Shown piece by piece: positions 1-8,166 of a stretch of DNA of 49,768 nucleotides (position 1 is the first letter of the stretch; each line of letters begins with the position of its first letter). The translations under genes and the position numbers were made by a program. The notes below the pieces were generated by a model. That model had not been told where the DNA came from, made no database searches, and worked only from the letters and a program-made list of their open reading frames with translations. Source of the stretch: Gemmatimonadota bacterium (GTDB lineage Bacteria > Gemmatimonadota > Gemmatimonadetes > Gemmatimonadales > GWC2-71-9); the NCBI GenBank assembly GCA_016713435.1, contig JADJPD010000031.1:1-49768 (forward strand), written 5' to 3'.

Positions 1-271
1 CGTGGTGCAGCTCAGTCACCCTCGGCCGGATGGCCAGGATGCTCTCGCCGAGGACCTCCGCGACCTCGTCCGCCGTGCGTGGGCGCTGCCGCAGCGTGGC
101 CAGCACCGCGGTGCGGAGCCGCGGCAGCCGCTCCTCCATCGCCTCGCGCGCTGCACGCCGGGTGTCCTCGGGCAGCGGGGCCGGTGGGGCGAAGAGACTG
201 AGGCCCGACACCTGCTCCTCGGCAGACGGCGGCGGACGGTACCGCTCCGGGTCCTCGCGATCGTACTTCAC
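1..271 (-). CDS. Winged-helix-like phage protein, C-terminus cut by window edge
   Basis: The GTG start at 271 overlaps the stop of the upstream gene (GTGA junction). Ninety codons are visible before the left edge. After a Pro-rich N-terminus (PERYRPPPSAEEQ) the last 30 residues read TADEVAEVLGESILAIRPRV, the shape of a small winged helix-turn-helix that appears in many phage replication and regulatory proteins. If the genome is circular it would lie just upstream of the helicase cut by the right edge, so a replication role is plausible. Function is not assignable from this fragment. Confidence 0.6.
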   Translation of the reverse strand, partial: MKYDREDPERYRPPPSAEEQVSGLSLFAPPAPLPEDTRRAAREAMEERLPRLRTAVLATLRQRPRTADEVAEVLGESILAIRPRVTELHH

Positions 272-561
272 TTCATCCAGCCGTCGTCCGGCGCGGGCGC
301 TTCGCCGCGCGTCCCGCTCGGAAGCGCCGCCGGCGCGGACGTGGGAGGTACGCGCGGCGCCTCCGGGATGAACCCCGAGCCTTTACCGCGGCCGATCGCG
401 TTGATGAAGTCGGTCTCCGCCTTCGCGGAGTTGATGATGGTCTGCGCCACCTCGACCACGGCGCGCGTCCGCTCCTTGTCGTACTTCTTCTCGGGATTCC
501 GCAGATCCTCGAGCTCCGCGAAGAGGTGCTCCCGCACGTCCTCAATCCGGTTCCTGGCCAT
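268..561 (-). CDS. Conserved small phage protein, 97 aa
   Basis: ATG start at 561 inside the end of the HNH gene (20-nt overlap). The first 55 residues (MARNRIEDVREHLFAELEDL and a following VVEVAQTIINSAKAETDF) resemble a short helical protein widespread in phage early regions whose function is unknown. The C-terminal 40 residues are Pro/Ala/Gly-rich and probably disordered. It couples by GTGA to the next gene. I recognise the family pattern but know of no biochemical role. Confidence 0.75.
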   Translation of the reverse strand: MARNRIEDVREHLFAELEDLRNPEKKYDKERTRAVVEVAQTIINSAKAETDFINAIGRGKGSGFIPEAPRVPPTSAPAALPSGTRGEAPAPDDGWMK

Positions 562-1228
562 CGTGCCTCCTTGCTGCCCGCTTGACTTGCCCCACCAAGC
601 GCATCGCGTCCGCGATGGCCGGCGGGTACTGGTGAATGGTGTTGCGCCGCATGTTCTCCGCGCGCGTGACCAGCTCGAGCTTGTCGGCCGTGATCTCGCT
701 GGCCGTGTAGGTCTTCATGCCCCGACGAAACACCACGATGTGCCCGGCAGGGACCGGCCCGTGGACGGACTCCCAGGCGAGGACATGGACCGGGCGCCAT
801 CGATACACCGGCAGGAGCGTCGGGTCATCGGTGACCTTCCGCATCAGGACCTTGCGCTTCGGATCCACCTTCTCGGTCCCGACCGGCACCCAGTTCGCAT
901 TGGCCGCGCCGCGCCTCGTTCCCTTCTTGAACTGCGTCTCGGCCATGCGGCCAGGCGCATACCCGGGGCGACGCAGGCCCTTGTTCGCCGGCACGTGCCC
1001 CTTCGGGAAATGGCGCCGCCGGCTGTTCTCATGTCGCCCTTCTGCCCACCGCCGGCGGGCGCATTGCGCATTCCAGTCCGCCGGCTTCTTTAGTCGCAGC
1101 TTGCGCACCCGCTGGTAGATGCCGGACGTCGTGCGACCGAGGTTCCGCGCAAGCACCGTGGCCGACTCCGCCGACCATCGCCGGCGGAGCTCGTCGTCCT
1201 CCGCCCGGGTCCACGACCGACGCGTCAC
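542..1228 (-). CDS. HNH endonuclease with Myb/SANT-like N-terminus
   Basis: 228 aa, GTG start. Residues 1-45 (RRSWTRAEDDELRRRW onward) look like a Myb/SANT-like DNA-binding helix bundle. The middle carries a basic QFKKGTRRGAANANWVPVG stretch that normally precedes the nuclease domain in phage HNH proteins. The C-terminal domain reads VHVLAWESVHGPVPAGHIVV followed by the KLELVTRAENMRRN element, matching the HNH_3-type beta-beta-alpha metal fold. Such proteins are free-standing homing-type nucleases or genome-processing nucleases. It lies in the early operon between ParB-like and small replication-region genes, not next to terminase, so a homing or recombination role is likelier than packaging. 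Confidence 0.85.
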   Translation of the reverse strand: MTRRSWTRAEDDELRRRWSAESATVLARNLGRTTSGIYQRVRKLRLKKPADWNAQCARRRWAEGRHENSRRRHFPKGHVPANKGLRRPGYAPGRMAETQFKKGTRRGAANANWVPVGTEKVDPKRKVLMRKVTDDPTLLPVYRWRPVHVLAWESVHGPVPAGHIVVFRRGMKTYTASEITADKLELVTRAENMRRNTIHQYPPAIADAMRLVGQVKRAARRHDGQEPD

Positions 1229-1233
1229 GACGC

Positions 1234-2865
1234 CTAACCCCGCCGCCCGGCCTTCGCCTTCCGGGCCCGGCGTACGTCACCCGCGAGCTTCTTCGTCGGC
1301 TTGGCCTCGAGGCAGCTGGTGCAGACCGCCTTGCCCTTCCTCCAGCTCTCCGGATCCCAGGCGCAGCCGCCATGGCAGGCCTCCTCCTGCGTGCAGCCGC
1401 ACCGCTCACAGAAGGCCGTGGCCTCCTCCAGCTTGGCCGGCGCGAGCTGCGTGATCAGCCCGTCGAGGTCGAGGCCGAGGCTCTTGAGCAGCTGCGCGGC
1501 GCCGGTGCGGTCGCCCTGGAGCTCGTCCCACTCCTCGAGCACGACGAGCCAGAGCAGGTGGCGCAGCAGTTGCTCGGCCGTCTTGCCCTTCGGCACCAGC
1601 TTGAGGTGGCTCTCGTTGATGCTCCACAGCCGGTGACGCTCGAGCAGCTTCGCCACCAGGTCGCTGGTCGGGGCGAGCGTGACCTTCTCCACCGCCTTGG
1701 CGAGGTGGGGAACGAGCTTGCCGTGGGCCTCTTCGAGCCGCTGCTCCAGCGCCTCTTCGCGTCGTCGCGCCACGCGCTCCTTCCGCTGGGCCGGCGTGAG
1801 CGCGAGGGCCGCCGCGGCGGGCCCGACCCCGTCCACCACGCGCTCCCGCCGGCGCCGCGCGGCTTCCTTCTGCGCGGCGGCCCAGTGGACCGTGCACTTG
1901 TCCTTCCGGATGCAGACCGCGAACGCGAGCCCCTGGGCCTCTCCCGAGACCACGACACCGAGCTGGGCGAACTCGCAGACCTTCGAGCCTTTCGTGCCGT
2001 CGGCCCGCTTCCAGTGATCCTTGCCGATCGTGCGGACCGTCGGGTCCTTGACCTGGTCGTCGGCACGATAGTCCGTGGTCAGCCGGAGCACCTTCTGATG
2101 CGCGGCCTCGGCCTCCTTGACCATCGCCACCGTCTCCGGGAAGAGCTCGGTCGCGACGTCGAGCTTCGGGTCGAACCGGACGCGCTTCCGGATCCAGTCC
2201 CGGAACTCGGCCAGGCTCACCACGACGCGGTGCTGCCGGCCCTCGAAGAGCGTGTACTCGGTGCGGAAGAGGCCGTCGACGTGGAAGGCGCCGAAGTTCG
2301 TCCGGCCCTCCTTCTCGCCGATCGCCCGCTTCTGGTCCTCGGCCGAGAGGCCGGCCAGGAGGACGGCGTGCCCGTAGGGGATCTCGCCGGCGAACGTGAG
2401 CTCGCGCGCCCGCGGCGTGAGGCGGAGGAGCCGGAGCCGTTCCCGGACGTAGCCGGCGGAGCGGCGGATCTTCGTGGCCACCTTCTGGACGTCGTAGCCC
2501 TTGAACTGCAGGAGCGCCTTGTAGAGGTCGGCCTCCTCCAGCGGGTGCACGTCCTCCCGGTGGTTGTTCTCGATCGCGAGCACCTCGAGCGCGGCCTGGT
2601 CATCGAGGTCGCGGACCATGCAGAGCAGGGTGGGCAGGCCGGCGAGCTTCGCCGCCCGCCACCGGCGCTCGCCGGCGAGCAGCTGGTAGCCGCGGCCGTG
2701 CGCCCGCACCAGCGCCGGCGTGAGCTGGCCCTTCTCCTGGAGGCTCTCCGCCAGCTCGGCGATCTGGCCCTCGTCGAACCGCTTCCGGTTGTCCGGGTGC
2801 GGCTCGAGCAGGTTGAGGGCAACCTCGAGCAGGTTGCCGGTGGCGCTGGGGGCCATGGTGGTCAT
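1234..2865 (-). CDS. ParB/Spo0J-like protein with C-terminal zinc cluster
   Basis: 543 aa. The start is the ATG at 2865 because GGAGGAGGGA lies just upstream and an in-frame TGA lies about 80 nt upstream. The N-terminus has ParB-N signatures: LEPHPDNRKRFDEGQIAEL, then the GERRWRAAKLAGL motif and ENNHREDVHPLEEA. A KorB-like helix-turn-helix follows (VATKIRRSAGYVRERLRLL). The C-terminus carries a Cys/His cluster, CERCGCTQEEACHGGCAW and CTSC, likely a zinc site seen in phage ParB-domain proteins. Phage ParB-like proteins may act as DNA-binding CTPases, nucleases or partition factors. No ParA is visible, so plasmid-type partition is doubtful. Its first 266 nt overlap the upstream clamp-like frame. 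Confidence 0.88.
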   Translation of the reverse strand: MTTMAPSATGNLLEVALNLLEPHPDNRKRFDEGQIAELAESLQEKGQLTPALVRAHGRGYQLLAGERRWRAAKLAGLPTLLCMVRDLDDQAALEVLAIENNHREDVHPLEEADLYKALLQFKGYDVQKVATKIRRSAGYVRERLRLLRLTPRARELTFAGEIPYGHAVLLAGLSAEDQKRAIGEKEGRTNFGAFHVDGLFRTEYTLFEGRQHRVVVSLAEFRDWIRKRVRFDPKLDVATELFPETVAMVKEAEAAHQKVLRLTTDYRADDQVKDPTVRTIGKDHWKRADGTKGSKVCEFAQLGVVVSGEAQGLAFAVCIRKDKCTVHWAAAQKEAARRRRERVVDGVGPAAAALALTPAQRKERVARRREEALEQRLEEAHGKLVPHLAKAVEKVTLAPTSDLVAKLLERHRLWSINESHLKLVPKGKTAEQLLRHLLWLVVLEEWDELQGDRTGAAQLLKSLGLDLDGLITQLAPAKLEEATAFCERCGCTQEEACHGGCAWDPESWRKGKAVCTSCLEAKPTKKLAGDVRRARKAKAGRRG

Positions 2866-3604
2866 GCCGTCCCTCCTCCTCCGCATCCCGGTCCTCGACC
2901 TCCGAGGGCTCCGGCCGCCGCATCGGCATGATCAGCCCGCGGACTTCCGCCTCGCCGCGGGCGTGGAACCGGACGGCCTTCTCCTCGCCCGCGAAGTCGA
3001 GGTCGCAGATGATGGGCCCGCGCAGCTTGCCGAGAAGGCCCAGGTACTTGGGATTCACCGAGACGCCTTCGACCCGCTGGACGTCGTCCAGTCCGAGCTT
3101 GAGCGCGCGCCAGTTGGGGTAGGTCCCCTCGTAGGTCCGCAGGTCGATGCGCTGCCCGCAGGACTCGAGGGTCACGTGGGTGGGCTGGAGCTCGGGGCTC
3201 AGGCTGGGGGCGGCCTCATCCTCCCGGGCCTTGGTGGCGAGCACCAGCTCCGCCCCGCCGTACCCCTCCTGGCCCGTCACCGCCAGCAGCGCCGTCACGA
3301 AGGCGCGCGCGAACCCTTCCCCGTCCATCACCACCAGCTTCGCGTGCGGACGCACGGTGTCGGCGGGCCATTCCGAGTCGGGAATCGCCCGCACCCACGA
3401 GCGGAAGAGCACGTGGCCGTTCGTGGCCACCAGCTGCAGGCCGTTGTGCTTGAGGCTCTGGAAGACCTCGATGGCCAGCGTCTTGTTGAGGACCGGCTTG
3501 TTCTGGTCCTTGCCCGAGGCAAGGAACACGTTGAGCCAGGCGATGGCCGCCTCGCGCGCAGGGACGCGGATCTCGAGGCCGGCAGGGGATAGGGTCAGCG
3601 TCAC
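2600..3604 (-). CDS. DNA polymerase III beta (sliding clamp)-like protein
   Basis: GTG start at 3604, coupled by GTGA to the preceding gene; 334 aa up to the stop. Residues 1-245 look like a reduced beta clamp: an early ATNGHVLFRSWV strand (cf. TDGHRL in DnaN), a RTYEGTYPNWRALKLGL segment (cf. the GEYPDY element) and a terminal VRFHARGEAEVRGLIMPMR, which matches the end of DnaN (...LIMPMR). DnaN has about 370 residues, so roughly one domain is missing. The last 88 residues are Arg/Pro/Gly-rich, lie out of frame over the ParB gene and look untranslated or non-functional. Likely role: processivity or recruitment platform for replication and repair proteins. Confidence 0.65.
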   Translation of the reverse strand: MTLTLSPAGLEIRVPAREAAIAWLNVFLASGKDQNKPVLNKTLAIEVFQSLKHNGLQLVATNGHVLFRSWVRAIPDSEWPADTVRPHAKLVVMDGEGFARAFVTALLAVTGQEGYGGAELVLATKAREDEAAPSLSPELQPTHVTLESCGQRIDLRTYEGTYPNWRALKLGLDDVQRVEGVSVNPKYLGLLGKLRGPIICDLDFAGEEKAVRFHARGEAEVRGLIMPMRRPEPSEVEDRDAEEEGRHDHHGPQRHRQPARGCPQPARAAPGQPEAVRRGPDRRAGGEPPGEGPAHAGAGAGARPRLPAARRRAPVAGGEARRPAHPALHGPRPR

Positions 3605-3828
3605 ACGGGCGCTCCGGATGGGGGTGTCGTGGGGACCAGCTCGCCTCGCACCTGGACCACCAGCTCACAGGTGCGACGGCGGAGGTCGTGGATCTCGCCG
3701 ATCAGGTCTTCGCGGCCGAGGGCACGGAGTTCCCGCGCGGCCTTGGTCAGCTCGCACTCGGCGCGCTGCAGGGCGCCCGTCGTCATGAGCGCCACGCCGC
3801 GGGCCAGGGCGGAGGTGGGGTGGGTCAC
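3601..3828 (-). CDS. Small hypothetical helical protein, 75 aa
   Basis: GTG start at 3828 chosen because GGAAGG precedes it by seven bases; the open frame extends further upstream but that extension is low-complexity. Predicted mostly helical (ALARGVALMTTGALQRAE, LGREDLIGEIHDLRRRTCEL). It ends in a GTGA overlap with the clamp-like gene, so the two are translated together. No family recognised. Confidence 0.6.
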   Translation of the reverse strand: MTHPTSALARGVALMTTGALQRAECELTKAARELRALGREDLIGEIHDLRRRTCELVVQVRGELVPTTPPSGAPV

Positions 3829-4752
3829 GGGCACACCTTCCGGCTCCAGCTGTCGCCCGGGAGCCGCTCGACCGGCGCCGTCTCCCTCGGGTAGGGCATC
3901 GCCCACATCGCCCGGAGCGTCACCCAGAAACTCCTCCAAAGTCCCATGCCGCCTCCGGCGTCGTGCCAAGTCCCCTGCCGGGCTTCGAGGTCCGGTTCGG
4001 GCCGGCGACGGGAGCGGGGAGCTCCGCGCCGCTGCGCCGCTCTGCCGGCGCGACCAGGGGTACCGCGTGCGAGCTATGTGAAGCCCCCGAGGGGGCGGTG
4101 GTGATCAGCCCCGGCGGTTACGGGTCCTTTCCCGCCGGGACTCCTGCCTGCGACCGGCCGCAGCATGCGGGGAGATCCCCGTGGCCCGTTGGCCGGCCCT
4201 GAAGTGGCCAGCGGGAGCGTGTGGCTCCGGACCCAGTGCCCTTGCAAGACACCCGTGGTCCTGTGCTGGCCATGTTGTTTGGCGGGGCTCTCCTGGGTGC
4301 TCAGGAAAAGCGGAGCCCTCGCCACTCGTCGGTTCAGTTCGCGCCCGTTCCCTGCCTCGTGACCGAGCTGCACCACGCCACGGGATCCGACGAAATCGTG
4401 TTGACCGGTGCGCCGTCATCCCCACTGCCCCGCAACCCGAGAAGGGACTGCGCGCGGGGTCAGCCGACTCTCAACGCGGACTTCCCAAGTCGCTCACGAG
4501 ACTCGCTCTCACGGAGCGTCGCCGAGGGCTTCTAACCCGCGACGTAGACACCGGTCATGTGCGAGGCCGGGACTCGAACCCGGCTTGGGCGGGAGCCACC
4601 CGCCGCCTACCTTCGGCCACTCGCTCACCGGGGCACGGTCCCCATTCGCCGATCTCGCCGAGGGTCGGGCTCGCCCTCGCGTCGTCCGTGCTGGGTGCAT
4701 CGGCATCCCACATCGTGCCCGGGTTCCGCCGCGCGTGGCCCCGGGCGGGCCC
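3829..4752. other. About 0.9 kb without a convincing protein gene
   Basis: Open frames here on either strand give Arg/Pro/Gly-rich translations with no start signal and no protein-like pattern. One frame contains SEWPKV, the familiar false peptide produced by translating tRNA genes. Visible structure, read on the minus strand: a GC hairpin GCCCCC-TC-GGGGGC followed by only two T (4083-4096), a CCGGCGG...CCGCCGG hairpin (about 4111-4140) and a tRNA-like element (4558-4628). This is by far the longest gap in an otherwise gap-free genome, so non-coding RNA is the leading idea. Confidence 0.5.
4558..4628 (-). tRNA. tRNA-like sequence, possibly degenerate
   Basis: 71 nt. The T-arm is textbook: CCGGG, loop TTCGAGT, CCCGG. 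The anticodon arm has GGCGG/CCGCC around loop GTGGCTC, giving anticodon GGC (Ala) by position, with T33 present but an unusual T37. The D-arm region GTGGCCGAAGGTAGGC resembles class-II D-arms. The acceptor pairs poorly: GTGAGCG against CTCGCAC has two mismatches, or pairs perfectly as GTG-CGAG if an AG is bulged out, with an extra C before the T-stem. It could be a decayed tRNA, an unusual phage tRNA, or a tRNA 3'-end remnant copied as an attachment sequence. No CCA is encoded. Confidence 0.4.
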
Positions 4753-4836
4753 TTACTTCACCTGCCGTACCTCCCAGCCCGTGCCCGTCCAGCGGCCGAT
4801 GATGCCACCCGTGGGCACGGGATCCGCCTCGCTCAC
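4753..4836 (-). CDS. 27-residue coupled mini-ORF
   Basis: GTG start overlaps the stop of the ATPase gene (GTGA). The peptide is short but protein-like, containing GGIIGRWTGTGWEVRQVK before a TAA. The Gly/Trp pattern and stop-start coupling, the same arrangement used throughout this operon, argue for real translation. Too short for family assignment. Confidence 0.5.
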   Translation of the reverse strand: MSEADPVPTGGIIGRWTGTGWEVRQVK

Positions 4837-6080
4837 GCCACCGCCTCGGCGAGCTGCTTGACCGCGCCGTCCTCCATCACGATCCCCGGCCGGTGCGTGC
4901 CCGCCGTCTCGATCCAGACCTGGTAGTCGTGGGCCTCGGCCATGCCGTGGAGAAGCGCCAGGCTGGACTCGTCGAGCAGCCCCCCGTCCTTGACCCGCAG
5001 GACCCGCAGCTTGGGGTTCGCGGCCATCGCGATGGCCACCGAGACCCGCAGCTGCTCGGCGCTCGAGGCCTGCGCGAGCGGGAGCCCGCGGTAGAGCACC
5101 TCGCCATCGCCGAAGCCGAGGCCATCGACGGGCATGGGCGCCGCCGCAATGGCCGCCTGCTTCCGCGCGCTCCGGTCGGCGATCGCCTCCGTGAGCAGTT
5201 GCGCCTGGGTCAGCACCTCGGCGAGGCGGCGCACCAACGCGTCCTTCCGCTGCTGCTGCTCGACGTTCTGGTTCACCCGGCGGGCCTGCTCGATCGCGCG
5301 CCGCAGCTCGGCCGTGTCGATCGGCTCGGGGAGCGTCTCGGCGCGGTCCAGCTTCGCCTGATCCTCCCCAGCTTCCCGGGTCAGGGCGTCGGCCCGTGCC
5401 CGCAGCTCGGCCGCCTCGGTCAGGCGCGCCGTGATGCTTTGCGCGAGCGCCGCGCGCTTGGCCTTCCGCTGCTCGAGCTGGGTGTTGTGCTGGGCCGCCC
5501 CTTCCATGCGGGCCAGGAGCGCCGCCTCATCGATGGGCTGCTCGGGAAGACTCGGGTCTACCGGGACGGCCGCGATCTGCGCCTCGAGGTCCTTCGCCAC
5601 CCGGTTCCGCTCCGTGCGGGTCTGGTAGTCGAGGGCGTTCTCGCGATCGAGCGCGTCCAGGTCCTCCGCCAGCGGCACGAGCCGGCGCAGGGTCTCGAGC
5701 TGGGCCTTGGGCTCCATCCGCGAGAAGGCCAGCGGGTCGAAGGCGAGACTCCCGACCAGGCTGTCGAGCATGGCCTGGGGCGACGGGAACCGGGCGCCCT
5801 TCTCCGACTCGACCGTGAGCTGGCTCGCGCCGTCGCGCTTGAACTTCCGCGTGACGACGAGTTCGCCGAGGTCGAGCCGGATGCGCGCCGACTCCTCCCC
5901 CTCCCGCACGGGGTGCGAGGGGATGGCCTTCGCGCCGGCCAGGGCCATCCAGATGGCGTCGAGGACCGACGACTTCCCCGCGCCGTTCGGGCCGGTGAGG
6001 TGGACGACGTTCCCCTCCGGGGTGATCTCGACGGCCTTGAGCTTCTTGACGTTCTCGGCCGTGAAGCGGACGATGCGCAT
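4833..6080 (-). CDS. RecF/SbcC-like AAA ATPase with coiled coil
   Basis: 415 aa. The N-terminus begins like RecF/SMC heads (MRIVRFTAENVKKLKAVEI). Walker A is GPNGAGKSS at about residue 34. A central heptad-rich region (about 160-300, many Glu/Arg/Ala) forms a coiled coil. The C-terminus has a DGEVLYRGLPLAQASSAEQL signature-like motif and a Walker B/D-loop-like VKDGGLLDESSLALL. Compared with SbcC the coiled coil is short. The start ATG overlaps the stop of the upstream gene by one base. With the neighbouring annealing-type protein and YqaJ exonuclease it probably forms a phage recombination/replication module; the exact partner is unknown. Confidence 0.85.
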   Translation of the reverse strand: MRIVRFTAENVKKLKAVEITPEGNVVHLTGPNGAGKSSVLDAIWMALAGAKAIPSHPVREGEESARIRLDLGELVVTRKFKRDGASQLTVESEKGARFPSPQAMLDSLVGSLAFDPLAFSRMEPKAQLETLRRLVPLAEDLDALDRENALDYQTRTERNRVAKDLEAQIAAVPVDPSLPEQPIDEAALLARMEGAAQHNTQLEQRKAKRAALAQSITARLTEAAELRARADALTREAGEDQAKLDRAETLPEPIDTAELRRAIEQARRVNQNVEQQQRKDALVRRLAEVLTQAQLLTEAIADRSARKQAAIAAAPMPVDGLGFGDGEVLYRGLPLAQASSAEQLRVSVAIAMAANPKLRVLRVKDGGLLDESSLALLHGMAEAHDYQVWIETAGTHRPGIVMEDGAVKQLAEAVA

Positions 6081-7120
6081 CAGAGGTCACCGTCCTTCTC
6101 CGCCAGCTCCTGATCGAGCCGGAGGTTGGCCTCGTCCGCATCGCCGGACTCGGTCGCCGTGGTCTCCGCCTCGGCGGGCTTCTCGGCCCCCTTCTCCTGC
6201 CTGGCCTTGAGCTGGTCCTTGAGGCCGGCGGTGCCCTTGGCTTGGGCCCGGGCCTCCTTCGCGGCGGCCTTCTGCTTGTCGCCGAAGGTGTCCACCACCT
6301 CCGCCCACTGCGTCTCCCCGTCGCGGAGCGCGGTGAAGATCGTGCGGAGGAGCGTGAGCTCGGCCGCGGTCACGGCCTCGAGCGGGTGGCCGAGCAGCTC
6401 CGCCAGCTGCGCCGGCATCACGCCGAGCCCGAAGAAGGCGTCCACGATCCGCTTGCGCGCCGCGGCCGGATCCTCCGCGTCCCGGGTCTGGACCGTCTTG
6501 TGCACCTGGTCCATGGCCTCCTCCACGATGTCACTCGGGAGGAGCCGGAGCCCGTTGTTCCGGATGAGCTTCGACACCGCCGCGTTCTGCTTGTTGAGGA
6601 AGTCATCCTCGGTGGCGCGGATGATGGAGACCGCCTCGCCCTGGGTGTTGGTGCGGACGCGCAGCACCTCGTCCCCCGGCTTGGGCTTCTTCCGCTCGAC
6701 GGTCTTGGCGAGGATCACGTCGCTCGAGAAGCTGGTATTGGTCTCGAGGTCGGTGACCGAGATCCGGAGGATCCGCTTCTCGTCATCGTCCAGGATGACC
6801 GAGGAGGGCGTGTCCACGTTGCCGAAGTGGCGGAGCGCCTCCTCGACGAACCGGATGGAGGGCCCCTTCACCTTCCCGCCCCCCACCGGCTTGGCGTACT
6901 CGGCGACCTCCGCGAACCCCGGGCGCCGGCACGCCTGCAGCAGGCGGGTGCGGAAGGTGTCGATGTCGCGCGGCCGGTTCATCGCGACGATGTAGCGGGC
7001 CTCGACGGCCGCCTTCTCCCGCGCGGCGGCGGCGGTGGCGGCGGTCTCGGCCCCGGGCTGGTAGGGCGTGGGCGCGCCGCCGTTGAGCTGGCCCACGTCC
7101 GTCTTCACGACTGCGGTCAT
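6080..7120 (-). CDS. Putative annealing/recombination protein paired with the exonuclease
   Basis: 346 aa, ATG at 7120 with GGAGGG upstream. Conserved-looking core: ARYIVAMNRPRDIDTFRTRL, PVGGGKVKGPSIRFVEEALR, VERKKPKPGDEVL and a SKLIRNNGLRLLPSDIVEEA segment; the C-terminus is charged and low-complexity. This pattern occurs in an uncharacterised phage family commonly found beside YqaJ-type exonucleases. Position directly downstream of the exonuclease, as in Red/RecET systems, suggests a single-strand annealing role. That role is inference from context; no RecT or Erf motif is obvious. Confidence 0.6.
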   Translation of the reverse strand: MTAVVKTDVGQLNGGAPTPYQPGAETAATAAAAREKAAVEARYIVAMNRPRDIDTFRTRLLQACRRPGFAEVAEYAKPVGGGKVKGPSIRFVEEALRHFGNVDTPSSVILDDDEKRILRISVTDLETNTSFSSDVILAKTVERKKPKPGDEVLRVRTNTQGEAVSIIRATEDDFLNKQNAAVSKLIRNNGLRLLPSDIVEEAMDQVHKTVQTRDAEDPAAARKRIVDAFFGLGVMPAQLAELLGHPLEAVTAAELTLLRTIFTALRDGETQWAEVVDTFGDKQKAAAKEARAQAKGTAGLKDQLKARQEKGAEKPAEAETTATESGDADEANLRLDQELAEKDGDL

Positions 7121-7122
7121 GG

Positions 7123-8064
7123 TCACTTCCCTCCGTCCGCCCAGGTCGGCAGGAAGCGCCGCACCCCGGGCTTGAGGCTGGTGAACTGGGGCTGGAGACT
7201 GGGGCGGTTGCAGGCCAGGGCGAATGCCTTCCAGTCCACGACCTCGCTGTCCCGCGTGGCCTTCCACGTGATCTTGTGCCCGGCCGCGCTCACGAGGCCG
7301 GCGCGCTCGCCGATCGCTTCCTTGAGCTGGGCCACGAGCTTGGACTCCGCGAGCTCAAGCTCCTTGAGGCGGGCCCGGGTCTCCCGGAGCCACGCGATCC
7401 ACTCCTCCTGCTCGGGCGTCGCGAGCGTGAGCTCGTCGGTGTGCGTCCGGAACCGCTCCGCCAGGAACTCGTGCGCCGACGCGGACCCGTCCACCCTGGG
7501 CGGCACATCGCGGAGCACGTGGCCCAGCCAGAAGTCCTCGGCGACCGCGAAGAGCATCCCGGTGGCCTCGGCATCGGCGGCGACCTGGTACACCCGGAAG
7601 TCGTGCGCATCGACGAGCACCGCCACGTCACAGCGGGCCTTCCCCGTGACGAACAGCTGCCAGTGCACCTGCGCCAGGACGTCAGGCGGGACCTGGTCGG
7701 TGCCCGGCTCGCCGAACTCGACCGCCGTCCGGTAGCTCCGGCTCTTCGCCTCGAGGAGCCACGCGTCGTCCCCGGCCAGCACCTCGCGGTCCGGCGTGGC
7801 GAGGGCCCAGGCGATGTCGGGGTGCGCGAGCGTCCCCACCTCCCGGAGCGCCACGTCCGGCCGCTCCTCCGCATACAGCTCGCAGATGACCGGCTCGAGG
7901 CGGTTGCCGATGCGGGCCGGCACCGACGTGGTGCTGGGCCGCTGCCCCTTCTTCTCGAGGTACACGTCGAGCGGCGAGCGGTAGCGGCTGAGCCCGCAGA
8001 GCGCCACGACGTCCGTCGCCGTGATGCCCTGGGCCCGCCGCACCATCTGCTCCGCAGTCAGCAT
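7123..8064 (-). CDS. YqaJ/lambda-type exonuclease
   Basis: 313 aa. PD-(D/E)XK exonuclease signatures in order: RIGNRLEPVICELY (motif I Glu region, about residue 55), ALATPDREVL with the catalytic Asp, LLEAKSRSYR (E-x-K, about residue 104) and the QVHWQLFVTG Gln helix. The C-terminal third is a helical extension (LKELELAESKLVAQLKE). Expected role: 5'-3' digestion of duplex ends to give single-strand tails for annealing. It leads the recombination block and ends next to the start of the putative annealing protein. Confidence 0.9.
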   Translation of the reverse strand: MLTAEQMVRRAQGITATDVVALCGLSRYRSPLDVYLEKKGQRPSTTSVPARIGNRLEPVICELYAEERPDVALREVGTLAHPDIAWALATPDREVLAGDDAWLLEAKSRSYRTAVEFGEPGTDQVPPDVLAQVHWQLFVTGKARCDVAVLVDAHDFRVYQVAADAEATGMLFAVAEDFWLGHVLRDVPPRVDGSASAHEFLAERFRTHTDELTLATPEQEEWIAWLRETRARLKELELAESKLVAQLKEAIGERAGLVSAAGHKITWKATRDSEVVDWKAFALACNRPSLQPQFTSLKPGVRRFLPTWADGGK

Positions 8065-8166
8065 TGCCTTCCTCCTCGGTGCGTGGGTATCGTGGAGGCG
8101 CGGGCCTTCGGGCCCGTCCTCCTCATCGGCCCCCGGCGTGTTGCGAGCACGTCCGGGGGCGTTGTT

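Noticed and set aside
1234..2865. ParABS plasmid-type partition system
   Set aside because: No ParA-like ATPase and no clustered parS-like palindromes were seen nearby; an integrase is present.
1372..2931. Long plus-strand open frame opposite the ParB-like gene
   Set aside because: Arg/Leu/Gly-rich mirror of a coding minus strand; no start signal and no family pattern.
4558..4628. tRNA-like element as the attP core
   Set aside because: It is about 6 kb from the integrase on a circular map and no integrase arm boxes surround it; possible but not preferred.
4181..4861. 226-residue plus-strand open frame in the ORF-poor gap
   Set aside because: Contains the CEAGTRTRLGR-type peptide that arises from reading a tRNA T-arm backwards; no ribosome site, low-complexity.
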